Shown here: positions 1 to 5,822 of the stretch, piece after piece
Numbering within the stretch: the first letter of the stretch is position 1
Layout: every line of letters begins with the position of its first letter
From: Schwartzia sp. (in: firmicutes)
GTDB taxonomy: Bacteria; Bacillota; Negativicutes; Selenomonadales; Selenomonadaceae
NCBI GenBank assembly: GCA_024691625.1
Contig: JAILNL010000144.1
Location: 1-6,830, forward strand
DNA length: 6,830 nucleotides
Direction of reading: 5' to 3'
The notes under the pieces: generated by a model
What the model saw: only the letters and a program-made list of their open reading frames with translations
Told to the model about the DNA's origin: nothing
The model's database searches: none
Program-made: the position numbers and the translations under genes

Positions 1-31
1 CAATGCCGATATCCATATTCATTCCAAACAT
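1..31 (-). CDS. N-terminal fragment of a gene cut by the left edge; possibly MreB/Mbl-like
   Basis: Only the first ten codons are visible, reading MFGMNMDIGI before the window ends. The ATG at 31 follows a purine-rich ribosome binding site (GGGAAGGG at 40-47, 8 nt spacing) and a consensus-like promoter further upstream, so a real gene start is well supported. The identity is a guess. Actin-like rod-shape proteins of the MreB/Mbl family in Firmicutes commonly begin with a short 'MF(G)...DIGIDLGT' stretch, where DIGIDLGT opens the first phosphate-binding loop of the actin fold, and the visible DIGI fits that. Ten residues cannot settle the family. If the guess is right, the product would be a cytoplasmic filament guiding cell-wall synthesis. 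It lies downstream of the sucD terminator and has its own promoter, so it is not part of the sucCD operon. Confidence 0.55.
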   Translation of the reverse strand, partial: MFGMNMDIGI

Positions 32-105
32 GTTCAAAACCCTTCCCACTTTTTTAATAGATGCGCCCATCTGTAAACGAAACTGAAAACAGGCATATAT
101 ATTAA

Positions 106-134
106 ATGGTAAAACAGCCTATAATTTTTGTCAA
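106..134 (-). promoter_or_regulatory. Promoter for the left-edge gene
   Basis: On the minus strand a perfect -35 box TTGACA (129-134) is followed by a 17-bp spacer and a -10 box TACCAT (106-111, 4 of 6 matches to TATAAT). Transcription would start near position 99, leaving a leader of about 68 nt before the ATG at 31. The leader contains a small hairpin at 59-72 (5-bp stem, 4-nt loop). The fit to a housekeeping sigma-factor promoter is good at -35 and moderate at -10. Confidence 0.6.
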
Positions 135-168
135 TTAAGAAATTCGTAGGAAATCTTTAAGACATAAG

Positions 169-198
169 AAAAACCTGCTCTGAAAAGAGCAGGTTTTT
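169..198. terminator. Strong bidirectional Rho-independent terminator after sucD
   Basis: Positions 169-181 and 186-198 form a perfect 13-bp inverted repeat around a 4-nt loop. The GC-rich core CCTGCTCT/AGAGCAGG is flanked by an A-run on one side and a T-run on the other, so the RNA made from either strand ends in a U-run. On the minus strand it lies 10 nt past the sucD stop codon and ends the sucCD operon. On the plus strand the loop is GAAA, a stable tetraloop, but no plus-strand gene pointing toward it is visible inside the window. Confidence 0.9.
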
Positions 199-208
199 TC
201 ATCGTCAT

Positions 209-1111
209 TTAGCAGGTATGGCACTTGTCATAAATGCCATGTTCCTTGAGAACTTTAACAGCAAGCTCGCCCATGGAAGCAACAGTATCTGCAACTTCGA
301 TTCCGACTGCGTTCAATGCTTTGATTTTATCCTTTGCAGTGCCCTTGCCGCCGGAAATAATCGCGCCGGCATGGCCCATACGTTTGCCCGGAGGCGCCTG
401 CTGTCCGCTGATAAAGCCTACAACAGGTTTCTTCATGTTTTCTTTAATCCATGCTGCGGCTTCTTCCTCCGCAGTTCCGCCAATCTCGCCAATCATCATG
501 ACAGCCAGTGTTTCATCATCTTCATTGAAGGCTTCGAGAACGTCAATGAAGTCCATGCCCTTGACCGGATCGCCGCCGATACCGATACAGGTCGTCTGAC
601 CGATACCTGCCATGGTGAGCTGGTATGTAACCTCGTATGTGAGCGTTCCGGAGCGGGATACGACGCCAACATGGCCTTTTTTATGAATGTATGTAGGCAG
701 AAGCCCGAGACGGCACTCATCTACCGTAAGAATACCCGGGCAGTTCGGTCCGATAAGCTTCGTTTTCTTGTCTCTCAGGTAACGGCGGACACGAATCATG
801 TCAAGCACAGGGATATGCTCCGTGATGCATACTACAAGATCAACACCTGCATCAGCAGCCTCAATGATAGAATCAGCCGAAAAACGTGCCGGTACATAGA
901 TAACCGATACATTTGCGCCCGTTGCTTCAACTGCGTCGCTTACCGTGTTAAATACGGGAATACCGAGAACCTCCTCACCGGCTTTGCCCGGAGTTACACC
1001 GGCAACGACGTTCGTGCCATAATCTTTCATAATCTGTGTATGGAATGTAGCCTGTTTTCCGGTAATACCCTGGACAACAACCTTACTGTCTTTTCCTACA
1101 AAAATTCCCAT
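209..1111 (-). CDS. sucD: Succinyl-CoA synthetase (succinate-CoA ligase), alpha subunit
   Basis: With SucC this cytoplasmic enzyme interconverts succinyl-CoA + NDP + phosphate and succinate + CoA + NTP; the alpha subunit binds CoA and carries the phosphohistidine. The 300-residue protein is full length for the family. An N-terminal Rossmann-type CoA-binding domain shows [11 protein letters not shown] at about 15-25 and GPNCPGI at 121-127. The ligase domain has the signature GIGGDPVKG at 177-185, the conserved EIGG at 209-212 and the active-site histidine in GHAGAI (H247). The ATG at 1111 has an ideal ribosome binding site, AAGGAGGAG at 1119-1127, 7 nt away. It starts 21 bp after sucC ends, so the two are one operon. 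The protein runs about ten residues past the E. coli SucD end and finishes in CHTC, an unusual Cys-x-x-Cys tail. The direction used in vivo cannot be read from the sequence; anaerobes may use it in succinate/propionate metabolism. Confidence 0.97.
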   Translation of the reverse strand: MGIFVGKDSKVVVQGITGKQATFHTQIMKDYGTNVVAGVTPGKAGEEVLGIPVFNTVSDAVEATGANVSVIYVPARFSADSIIEAADAGVDLVVCITEHIPVLDMIRVRRYLRDKKTKLIGPNCPGILTVDECRLGLLPTYIHKKGHVGVVSRSGTLTYEVTYQLTMAGIGQTTCIGIGGDPVKGMDFIDVLEAFNEDDETLAVMMIGEIGGTAEEEAAAWIKENMKKPVVGFISGQQAPPGKRMGHAGAIISGGKGTAKDKIKALNAVGIEVADTVASMGELAVKVLKEHGIYDKCHTC

Positions 1112-1118
1112 GAATGAA

Positions 1119-1127
1119 CTCCTCCTT
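1119..1127 (-). promoter_or_regulatory. Strong ribosome binding site of sucD
   Basis: AAGGAGGAG on the minus strand is a near-perfect complement of the 16S rRNA 3' end and lies 7 nt before the sucD ATG. It occupies the 21-bp gap between sucC and sucD, showing that sucD has its own efficient initiation site within the shared transcript. Confidence 0.85.
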
Positions 1128-1132
1128 CGTCC

Positions 1133-2326
1133 TCAGGCCTTTATCCGTAATTCGGATTTTTTTGCTGCCGCAAGCTCAACCGCACATTTTGCGCCTTCGT
1201 CCATATGAGCTGCCATATAGACACCCGGCACATTTGCTTCTTTGAGAATTCTGCGGCCCTCTTCAACGTTCGTGCCGTCAAGACGGGCAACAACCGGAAC
1301 GCGGAGTCCTACAATTTTTGCAGCTTCAACAATACCTGCCGCAATGACATCGCACTTGTTGATTCCGCCAAAGATATTTACAAACACGCTGTGAACCTGG
1401 TCATCAGACTGCATGATACGGAATGCCTCTGCAATCTTCTCCACAGTGGAGTCGCCTCCGACATCAAGGAAGTTTGCAGGCTCGCCGCCGTAATATTTAA
1501 TGATATCAACTGTTGCCATAGCCAGGCCTGCGCCGTTAACCATGCAGGCAACGTCGCCGCCGAGGTTGACATAGGAAAGTGCCGCTTTTGCAGCTGCGCG
1601 CTCCTTCGGTTCTTCCTCTGTTTCGTCGCGGAGAGCTTCAACATCCGGATGGCGGTACAGTGCACTGTCGTCAAAATTCAGCTTGGCATCAAGCGCAATG
1701 ATATCGTTCTCTTTTGTGACAACAAGAGGATTAATCTCTGCAAGAGAGCAGTCCTTCGAAATGAAAACGTTATAAAGACCTTCCATAAATTTGGTAGCCT
1801 TGCTCATGACCTCCGGTTTGAAATGCATGCGGAATGCCATGCGGCGTGCCTGAAACGGCATAAGGCCCACAACCGGGTCAATATATTCCTTGAAAATCTT
1901 TTCAGGGCTTTCCTCCGCTACCTGCTCGATTTCCATGCCGCCTTCCTCGGAGCCCATCATGACAATCTGTGCCGTTTTGCGGTCGATTACAAAGCTGAGA
2001 TAGTATTCCTTCTCGATATTCGAGCCTTCTTCAATCAAAAGACGGTTTACCTGTTTGCCCTCAGGACCGGTCTGATGCGTAACGAGTACTTTTCCAAGCA
2101 AACCGGATGCGTACTGCTTGACCTCGTCAATGTTGTGAGCCAGCTTTACACCGCCGGCTTTGCCGCGTCCGCCCGCATGAATCTGCGCTTTAACTACAAC
2201 AACCGGCGTACTCATGTCCTTTGCCACGCGTGCAGCCTCTTCCGGACTGAACGCAGCACGGCCGTTAGGAACCTTTACGCCAAATTCACGCAGAATCTGC
2301 TTACTTTGGTACTCATGAATGTTCAT
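1133..2326 (-). CDS. sucC: Succinyl-CoA synthetase (succinate-CoA ligase), beta subunit
   Basis: The beta subunit supplies the ATP-grasp nucleotide site and the succinate site of the SucCD heterodimer or heterotetramer. The protein is 397 residues, close to the 388 of E. coli SucC, and opens with the family's [10 protein letters not shown]. The ATP-grasp region (about 1-235) contains K46 in [14 protein letters not shown] and the metal-binding residues N199 (AEINPL) and D213 (ALDAKL). The C-terminal ligase domain contains [12 protein letters not shown] (261-272), [12 protein letters not shown] (280-291) and NIFGGI (317-322). Proline at position 20 matches E. coli SucC and weakly suggests ATP rather than GTP use. 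I chose the ATG at 2326 over an in-frame start nine codons upstream because a strong ribosome binding site sits 7 nt before it and the family N-terminus begins there. The stretch after DVGG reads DST where E. coli has GAT. It is the first gene of the operon with sucD. Confidence 0.97.
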   Translation of the reverse strand: MNIHEYQSKQILREFGVKVPNGRAAFSPEEAARVAKDMSTPVVVVKAQIHAGGRGKAGGVKLAHNIDEVKQYASGLLGKVLVTHQTGPEGKQVNRLLIEEGSNIEKEYYLSFVIDRKTAQIVMMGSEEGGMEIEQVAEESPEKIFKEYIDPVVGLMPFQARRMAFRMHFKPEVMSKATKFMEGLYNVFISKDCSLAEINPLVVTKENDIIALDAKLNFDDSALYRHPDVEALRDETEEEPKERAAAKAALSYVNLGGDVACMVNGAGLAMATVDIIKYYGGEPANFLDVGGDSTVEKIAEAFRIMQSDDQVHSVFVNIFGGINKCDVIAAGIVEAAKIVGLRVPVVARLDGTNVEEGRRILKEANVPGVYMAAHMDEGAKCAVELAAAKKSELRIKA

Positions 2327-2333
2327 ACATTTG

Positions 2334-2339
2334 CCCCCT
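2334..2339 (-). promoter_or_regulatory. Ribosome binding site that fixes the sucC start
   Basis: AGGGGG on the minus strand lies 7 nt before the ATG at 2326. No comparable site serves the longer in-frame start at 2353, so this element decides the annotated start. Confidence 0.75.
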
Positions 2340-2394
2340 GTCTGATCTTTCAACTCAAGTTACATCTCTATTGGATGCTGTACAGTTTTTTCGC

Positions 2395-2425
2395 ATTATA
2401 AGCAATATACAAAGATAATTGTAAC
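2395..2425 (-). promoter_or_regulatory. Promoter of the sucCD operon
   Basis: On the minus strand a perfect -10 box TATAAT (2395-2400) is preceded at 19 bp by GTTACA (2420-2425, 4 of 6 matches to TTGACA). The long spacer suggests a promoter that may need help or respond to supercoiling. Predicted transcription starts near 2388, giving a leader of about 60 nt. An 8-bp palindrome CTGTACAG (2378-2385) sits right at or just after the predicted start point, where a repressor could act. The promoter lies in the 189-bp gap between araD and sucC. Confidence 0.6.
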
Positions 2426-2456
2426 TGTTTTTTTCTCTTTCGTCTACCGAATTTTC

Positions 2457-2483
2457 AAAAAAATTTACCATCAAAAGTAAATT
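2457..2483 (-). terminator. AT-rich Rho-independent terminator after araD (weak)
   Basis: On the minus strand AATTTAC and GTAAATT (2477-2483 and 2462-2468) form a perfect 7-bp stem around an 8-nt loop, followed by a run of T residues. It begins 32 nt past the araD stop codon. The stem has only one GC pair, so the hairpin is weak and some readthrough into sucCD is possible. Confidence 0.45.
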
Positions 2484-2491
2484 ATTTCGAA

Positions 2492-2501
2492 TTGTATACA
2501 A
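2492..2501. repeat. Perfect 10-bp palindrome TTGTATACAA (possible operator)
   Basis: The sequence reads the same on both strands and lies between the araD stop codon and its putative terminator. Palindromes of the TTGTATACAA kind are known binding sites for some GntR-family repressors, for example MdcY. This one is about 70 bp upstream of the sucC -35 box and 14 bp past araD, so its purpose is unclear. It could be a chance palindrome in AT-rich DNA. Confidence 0.35.
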
Positions 2502-2515
2502 AATTCTTCTCGTCC

Positions 2516-3211
2516 TTATTTTTGCCCGTAGTAAGCATCTTTGCCGTGCTTCCTCAGATAATGCCTGTCCATGAGTACCTGATTCATCGTTGAAAGCTTT
2601 TCGCCCGCGATTGATTCCGCGTAAAGTGCCATTCGTGCGACCTCCTCCAGCACCACGGATTTTTTCACAGCCGATACAGCGTCCTTTTCCCAAACGAAAG
2701 GCCCGTGCGACGCCACAAGCACCGCAGGAATCTCCATCATATTTTTTCCCGCAAAGGTTTCAACAATAACCTTTCCCGTTTCCGCCTCGTATGCTCCCTT
2801 TATTTCCTCTGCCGTCATAGGACGCGTGCACGGAATATCACCGTAAAAATCATCTGCGTGAGTCGTTCCCAGTGCAGGAATGGAGCGTTTTGCCTGTGCC
2901 CAGGAGGAAGCATATCTCGAATGAGTATGGACGACTCCGCCGATTTCATCACATGCACGGTATAAGGCAAGATGTGTGTCCGTGTCAGAGGATGGGCGCA
3001 GCTTTCCCTCTACTACTCTTCCATCCGCAAGGCTGACAACGACCATGTCCTCCGGCTTCAGAGAATCGTACTCCACCCCTGAAGGCTTTATGACAACGAG
3101 GCCCTTTTCCCTGTCTACCCCGGAAACATTCCCCCATGTAAAGGTTACAAGTCCGTATTCTGGCAGCATGCAGTTTGCGCGGCATACCTCTTCTTTAAGT
3201 TTTTCAAGCAT
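2516..3211 (-). CDS. araD: L-ribulose-5-phosphate 4-epimerase
   Basis: This class II aldolase-fold, zinc-dependent cytoplasmic enzyme converts L-ribulose 5-phosphate to D-xylulose 5-phosphate, the last step of L-arabinose (or ascorbate/xylulose) breakdown. The 231-residue product equals E. coli AraD in length. The zinc and catalytic residues are visible: D76 in SSDTDTH, H95 and H97 in [12 protein letters not shown]169 in ASHGPF, D120 in [11 protein letters not shown], and a C-terminal [10 protein letters not shown] with the tyrosine expected near 228. The ATG at 3211 is preferred to an in-frame TTG at 3232 because AAAGGAG (3221-3227) lies 9 nt before it and the length then matches the family. 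No araA, araB, transporter or ulaF-type partner is in the window, so whether the physiological pathway is arabinose or ascorbate/xylulose use is open. It follows the terminator of the HAD gene by about 50 bp. Confidence 0.93.
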   Translation of the reverse strand: MLEKLKEEVCRANCMLPEYGLVTFTWGNVSGVDREKGLVVIKPSGVEYDSLKPEDMVVVSLADGRVVEGKLRPSSDTDTHLALYRACDEIGGVVHTHSRYASSWAQAKRSIPALGTTHADDFYGDIPCTRPMTAEEIKGAYEAETGKVIVETFAGKNMMEIPAVLVASHGPFVWEKDAVSAVKKSVVLEEVARMALYAESIAGEKLSTMNQVLMDRHYLRKHGKDAYYGQK

Positions 3212-3220
3212 ATCGCAATT

Positions 3221-3227
3221 CTCCTTT
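3221..3227 (-). promoter_or_regulatory. Ribosome binding site that fixes the araD start
   Basis: AAAGGAG on the minus strand lies 9 nt before the ATG at 3211 and downstream of the alternative TTG at 3232, so it supports the shorter 231-residue product. Confidence 0.75.
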
Positions 3228-3260
3228 CGCAAATTTAACAGTATTCAAATTTATACTCCC

Positions 3261-3291
3261 AAAAAGAAAAAAGCGCTGCTTTCACAACGCT
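3261..3291 (-). terminator. Rho-independent terminator overlapping the HAD gene stop codon
   Basis: On the minus strand 3284-3291 (AGCGTTGT) pairs with 3272-3279 (GCAGCGCT) to give an 8-bp stem with two G-U pairs, closed by a GAAA tetraloop. TTTTT-C-TTTTT follows. The TGA stop codon of the HAD gene (3282-3284) lies inside the hairpin, at the top of the stem and in the loop, so translation and terminator folding occur at the same place. It separates the regulator-HAD unit from araD. Confidence 0.8.
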
Positions 3292-3926
3292 GTAATATCT
3301 ATTTCCTTCAGACTATGGACAATCCAATCGGCATCCGATAAATCCTGTTTTCCCGAATTCGGATTTTTGAACGCTATGCAGCGCATACCTGCAGCTTTCG
3401 CCGCGGCAATTCCCGACGAAGCGTCCTCAAGAACCACACATTCAGCCGGGTTCTTTCCAAGCCTTTCCGCTGAAATCCTGTAAACCGCAGGGTCAGGCTT
3501 GCTTGCAGGAAGATCTGCCCCGCTCAGCACCGAGGAAAAAAAGTGATTGAAATCAAATTTTTCGAGCACAGCCTCAATTACCTGCCGTGCAGATGAAGAT
3601 GCCAAAGCCATTGGAATTTGCTCCTCTGACAAACGAAGAAGGAGCTCCCGCGCTCCTTCAATCGGTTGAATAGCATCATCATTTTTCAAAATATCAAGAT
3701 ACCTTTCATGCTTGTAGTCCGCCAACATAGAAGGCTCAAGATCATGTCTTCCGGCGCGCTCTATCGCGTCGGTAAAGAGAATACGGCTCGTTCGGCCCAT
3801 ATACGCGGAAAAATCAATATCCGCGTCCAGACCGAAATGTATAAGTGTGTCCCGTTTTACACGGGTATGAATCGGCTCACTGTCAATCAGAACGCCGTCC
3901 ATATCAAACAGAAATGCTTTTACCAA
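3282..3926 (-). CDS. HAD-superfamily hydrolase, beta-phosphoglucomutase-like (subfamily IA)
   Basis: This 214-residue cytoplasmic protein is a typical small HAD phosphatase/phosphomutase with an alpha-helical cap. Motif I is FDMDGVLIDSEP, with nucleophile D8 and acid/base D10. Motif II lies in LASSS (108-112), motif III is K143 in SKPDP and motif IV is E167-D168 in VVLEDASSG. The cap occupies roughly residues 17-85. This pattern fits beta-phosphoglucomutases and sugar-phosphate phosphatases; the substrate cannot be told from the sequence. The start must be TTG at 3926, because an in-frame TGA lies two codons upstream and any later start would remove motif I. The TTG overlaps the last seven bases of the upstream regulator gene, with GGAG 11 nt before it, so it is probably translated by coupling. 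A terminator over its stop codon ends the unit. Confidence 0.88.
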   Translation of the reverse strand: MVKAFLFDMDGVLIDSEPIHTRVKRDTLIHFGLDADIDFSAYMGRTSRILFTDAIERAGRHDLEPSMLADYKHERYLDILKNDDAIQPIEGARELLLRLSEEQIPMALASSSARQVIEAVLEKFDFNHFFSSVLSGADLPASKPDPAVYRISAERLGKNPAECVVLEDASSGIAAAKAAGMRCIAFKNPNSGKQDLSDADWIVHSLKEIDITAL

Positions 3927-5662
3927 CCCTCAGACAACTCCATTGATTCTCCCACAATGGGGCTCTCCGCAAGACGTTCCAGGTACTCGTCGCGCGGCAG
4001 CGGCCGGGAGAAATAATATCCCTGTATTTCATCACAGCCGATATCCTGCAGGAACTCGACCTGTTCTTTCGTTTCAACGCCCTCGATTACGACATCCATC
4101 TTAATATCATGGGCAAGCTGGACAATGTGCTCCATTATTTTCGCCGCACGGTATGAAGTTACAATCTCCTGAACGAATTTCATATCTATCTTCAGGATAT
4201 TGACCGGCAGATTTCGGAGCATGGAAAGAGAGGAATACCCGCTTCCGAAATCATCCATGAGGAACTTAAAGCCTGCCTCCTGGAACCGCTTCATGGTTTT
4301 CATAATCTGCTGCGGATTGTCGGTATACGCGCTTTCTGTAACCTCAAGCTTGATCATCCAAGGCTCAAGGTCATATTTCTTCATCAGACCGAGGAAGAAA
4401 TCCAAGAGGTTTTCGTCATAAAAATCAAGCCGTGAGACATTAACGGACACCGGCACAACGCGTCCGAGCTTGGCACGCTCGTCGGCAAGCAGACGGCAGA
4501 CCTCTTCCCATACGTAATGGTCAAGGCGAACGATAAAACCGTTTCGTTCAAAAAGCGGAATAAATCTGTCCGGAGAAATCATCCCTTCCGTCGGATGCGT
4601 CCAACGGACAAGAGCCTCTGCACTTGTATCGCACTGTTTTACCGTGCTGTAAATAGGCTGCAGATAGATGGTAAACTGCTTCTGCTCGATAGCATACTCC
4701 ATCTCGCGCAGAATCATCTGCTCATCCATCATGCGCTCGCGCATCTTGTCATCGTAGAAGGCATAGCGCTTACGGTAGTTATCCTTTACCGTGCTTAAAG
4801 CCATATGCGCACGGTCACACATCTGGTCTACCGGGAGGAATACATTTTCGACAGGCAGAACACCTGCATAGAACAGGATAGTATGCGGAAGAACAAGCAT
4901 CTGCATGTCTTCGTCAACGGCACTGATCAACTCGTCCATCTTGAGCTCGTCGAGAGGCATACAGATTGCGAAATGGTCTGCTTCAAGACGCGCACAGATT
5001 CCGCGGTCTTTCGTGTAATGCGCAAAGCACGCGCCGGCTGTTTTGAGGACAAGATTTCCCGTCTCAATATCACAGAGGTCATTTACAACCTTGAAATGGC
5101 TTATGTCGAGATAAACAATGGCATATTTGACATCGGAATTCTTCTGCATGAGCTCTGCCGCAGCCGTGCAGAATTTCTCACGGTTATAGAGATGAGTCAG
5201 CGGATCCTCGCCGATTTTACGGCTGAGTTCCAAAAACTGAACCTTCTGCTCCGCCTGCTCAATCTTGCGCCATTCATTCTCAAGACGTGCCATGACATTA
5301 CGCACACGGCAGCGGACAATCGTAGGGTGATACGGCTTCGTGATAAAGTCAGCCGCCCCCAGCTCCATCATCTTTGCTTCGCTTTCTACCTCGTTACGGG
5401 CAGTTGTAGCAACAACAGGAATTGACGCAAAGCGTGAATTCTGCTTCAGACGGGTAAGTACCTCTATACCGTCCATGACAGGCATAACAAGATCCAGAAG
5501 AATGATATCAATATTGTTTTCTTCGATAACATCGAGTGCCTGCTGCCCGTCTTCTGCATGGAGTATTTCGTAATCATCCTTGAAATATTCCTCCAAAATG
5601 GTGCGGTTGATTTCCACATCATCTACAATAAGCATGCATGGCCGTTTGGCTTTCTTCTCCAT
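3920..5662 (-). CDS. Response regulator with REC, degenerate GGDEF and intact EAL domains (probable c-di-GMP phosphodiesterase)
   Basis: This soluble 580-residue protein has no signal peptide or membrane segment. REC (about 9-125) has acidic residues D14-D15, phospho-acceptor D57 in LLDLVMP, T86/T87 and K109 in ITKP. A short charged helix (about 126-150) leads to a GGDEF domain (about 152-305), which begins DPLTHLYNR but reads RLEADHF at 225-231 instead of RxGGDEF. It lacks an RxxD inhibitory site, so cyclase activity is unlikely. The EAL domain (about 318-567) keeps every residue expected for hydrolysis of cyclic di-GMP to pGpG: E349 in AEALVRW, N408, E440, D470-D471 in MDDFGSGYSSL, K491 and D493, E527 in VIEGVE, and Q547. 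The ATG at 5662 is preferred to a start 24 codons upstream because GAGAGG (5670-5675) lies 7 nt before it and REC then begins immediately. No histidine kinase is adjacent; the sensor is encoded elsewhere. It is probably co-transcribed with the HAD gene. Confidence 0.93.
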   Translation of the reverse strand: MEKKAKRPCMLIVDDVEINRTILEEYFKDDYEILHAEDGQQALDVIEENNIDIILLDLVMPVMDGIEVLTRLKQNSRFASIPVVATTARNEVESEAKMMELGAADFITKPYHPTIVRCRVRNVMARLENEWRKIEQAEQKVQFLELSRKIGEDPLTHLYNREKFCTAAAELMQKNSDVKYAIVYLDISHFKVVNDLCDIETGNLVLKTAGACFAHYTKDRGICARLEADHFAICMPLDELKMDELISAVDEDMQMLVLPHTILFYAGVLPVENVFLPVDQMCDRAHMALSTVKDNYRKRYAFYDDKMRERMMDEQMILREMEYAIEQKQFTIYLQPIYSTVKQCDTSAEALVRWTHPTEGMISPDRFIPLFERNGFIVRLDHYVWEEVCRLLADERAKLGRVVPVSVNVSRLDFYDENLLDFFLGLMKKYDLEPWMIKLEVTESAYTDNPQQIMKTMKRFQEAGFKFLMDDFGSGYSSLSMLRNLPVNILKIDMKFVQEIVTSYRAAKIMEHIVQLAHDIKMDVVIEGVETKEQVEFLQDIGCDEIQGYYFSRPLPRDEYLERLAESPIVGESMELSEGW

Positions 5663-5669
5663 ACCTATT

Positions 5670-5675
5670 CCTCTC
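5670..5675 (-). promoter_or_regulatory. Ribosome binding site that fixes the regulator start
   Basis: GAGAGG on the minus strand lies 7 nt before the ATG at 5662. The longer in-frame start at 5734 is upstream of the predicted transcription start (near 5718), so it would not be on the mRNA. Confidence 0.65.
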
Positions 5676-5724
5676 TCCGCCAGGAAAAAATGAATCCCTT
5701 CCTGTCCTTTTTTAGGTTGACTAT

Positions 5725-5753
5725 ATTCTATCATATTAGAGAGGAAGTTTCAT
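5725..5753 (-). promoter_or_regulatory. Extended -10 promoter of the regulator-HAD unit
   Basis: On the minus strand TGATAGAAT (5725-5733) is an extended -10 element (TGn plus TAGAAT, 5 of 6 matches). It is preceded at 17 bp by ATGAAA (5748-5753, a weak -35). Transcription would start near 5718 with a leader of about 55 nt. It lies in the 160-bp gap after bioA, suggesting the regulator is not dependent on the biotin gene's promoter. Confidence 0.5.
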
Positions 5754-5822
5754 CTTTTCAGCAAAAGAATTTTCATTATTCTTGCCTTTAGGGACAAAAT
5801 CCCGGAGCTGCACTCGTGTATT

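Noticed and set aside
218..1117. A 299-residue open frame on the plus strand over sucD
   Set aside because: It is antisense to a clear SucD and its translation is cysteine- and arginine-rich with no recognisable domain. It reflects codon bias in the true gene.
1205..2401. A 398-residue open frame on the plus strand over sucC
   Set aside because: Antisense to a clear SucC, with composition unlike a folded protein and no plausible ribosome binding site. The length comes from codon usage on the coding strand.
2355..2693. A minus-strand frame running from inside araD through the araD-sucC gap
   Set aside because: It is out of frame with araD, crosses the sucC promoter and the putative terminator, and encodes low-complexity basic residues. 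No ribosome binding site supports it.
4805..5425. A 206-residue open frame on the plus strand over the regulator gene
   Set aside because: It overlaps the REC and GGDEF coding region, whose motifs are unambiguous, and its translation shows no domain.
5663..5734. Longer start for the regulator gene (24 extra codons)
   Set aside because: The extra residues do not look like part of a REC domain, the predicted promoter lies within this stretch, and the ATG at 5662 has a proper ribosome binding site.
5717..5740. TTGACT on the plus strand as a -35 box in the gap before bioA
   Set aside because: No -10 box is found at 16-18 bp and no plus-strand gene follows it.
5772..5810. Possible bioA terminator (GGGA/TCCC hairpin)
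   Set aside because: The stem is only 4 bp with no following U-run, so it is too weak to call.
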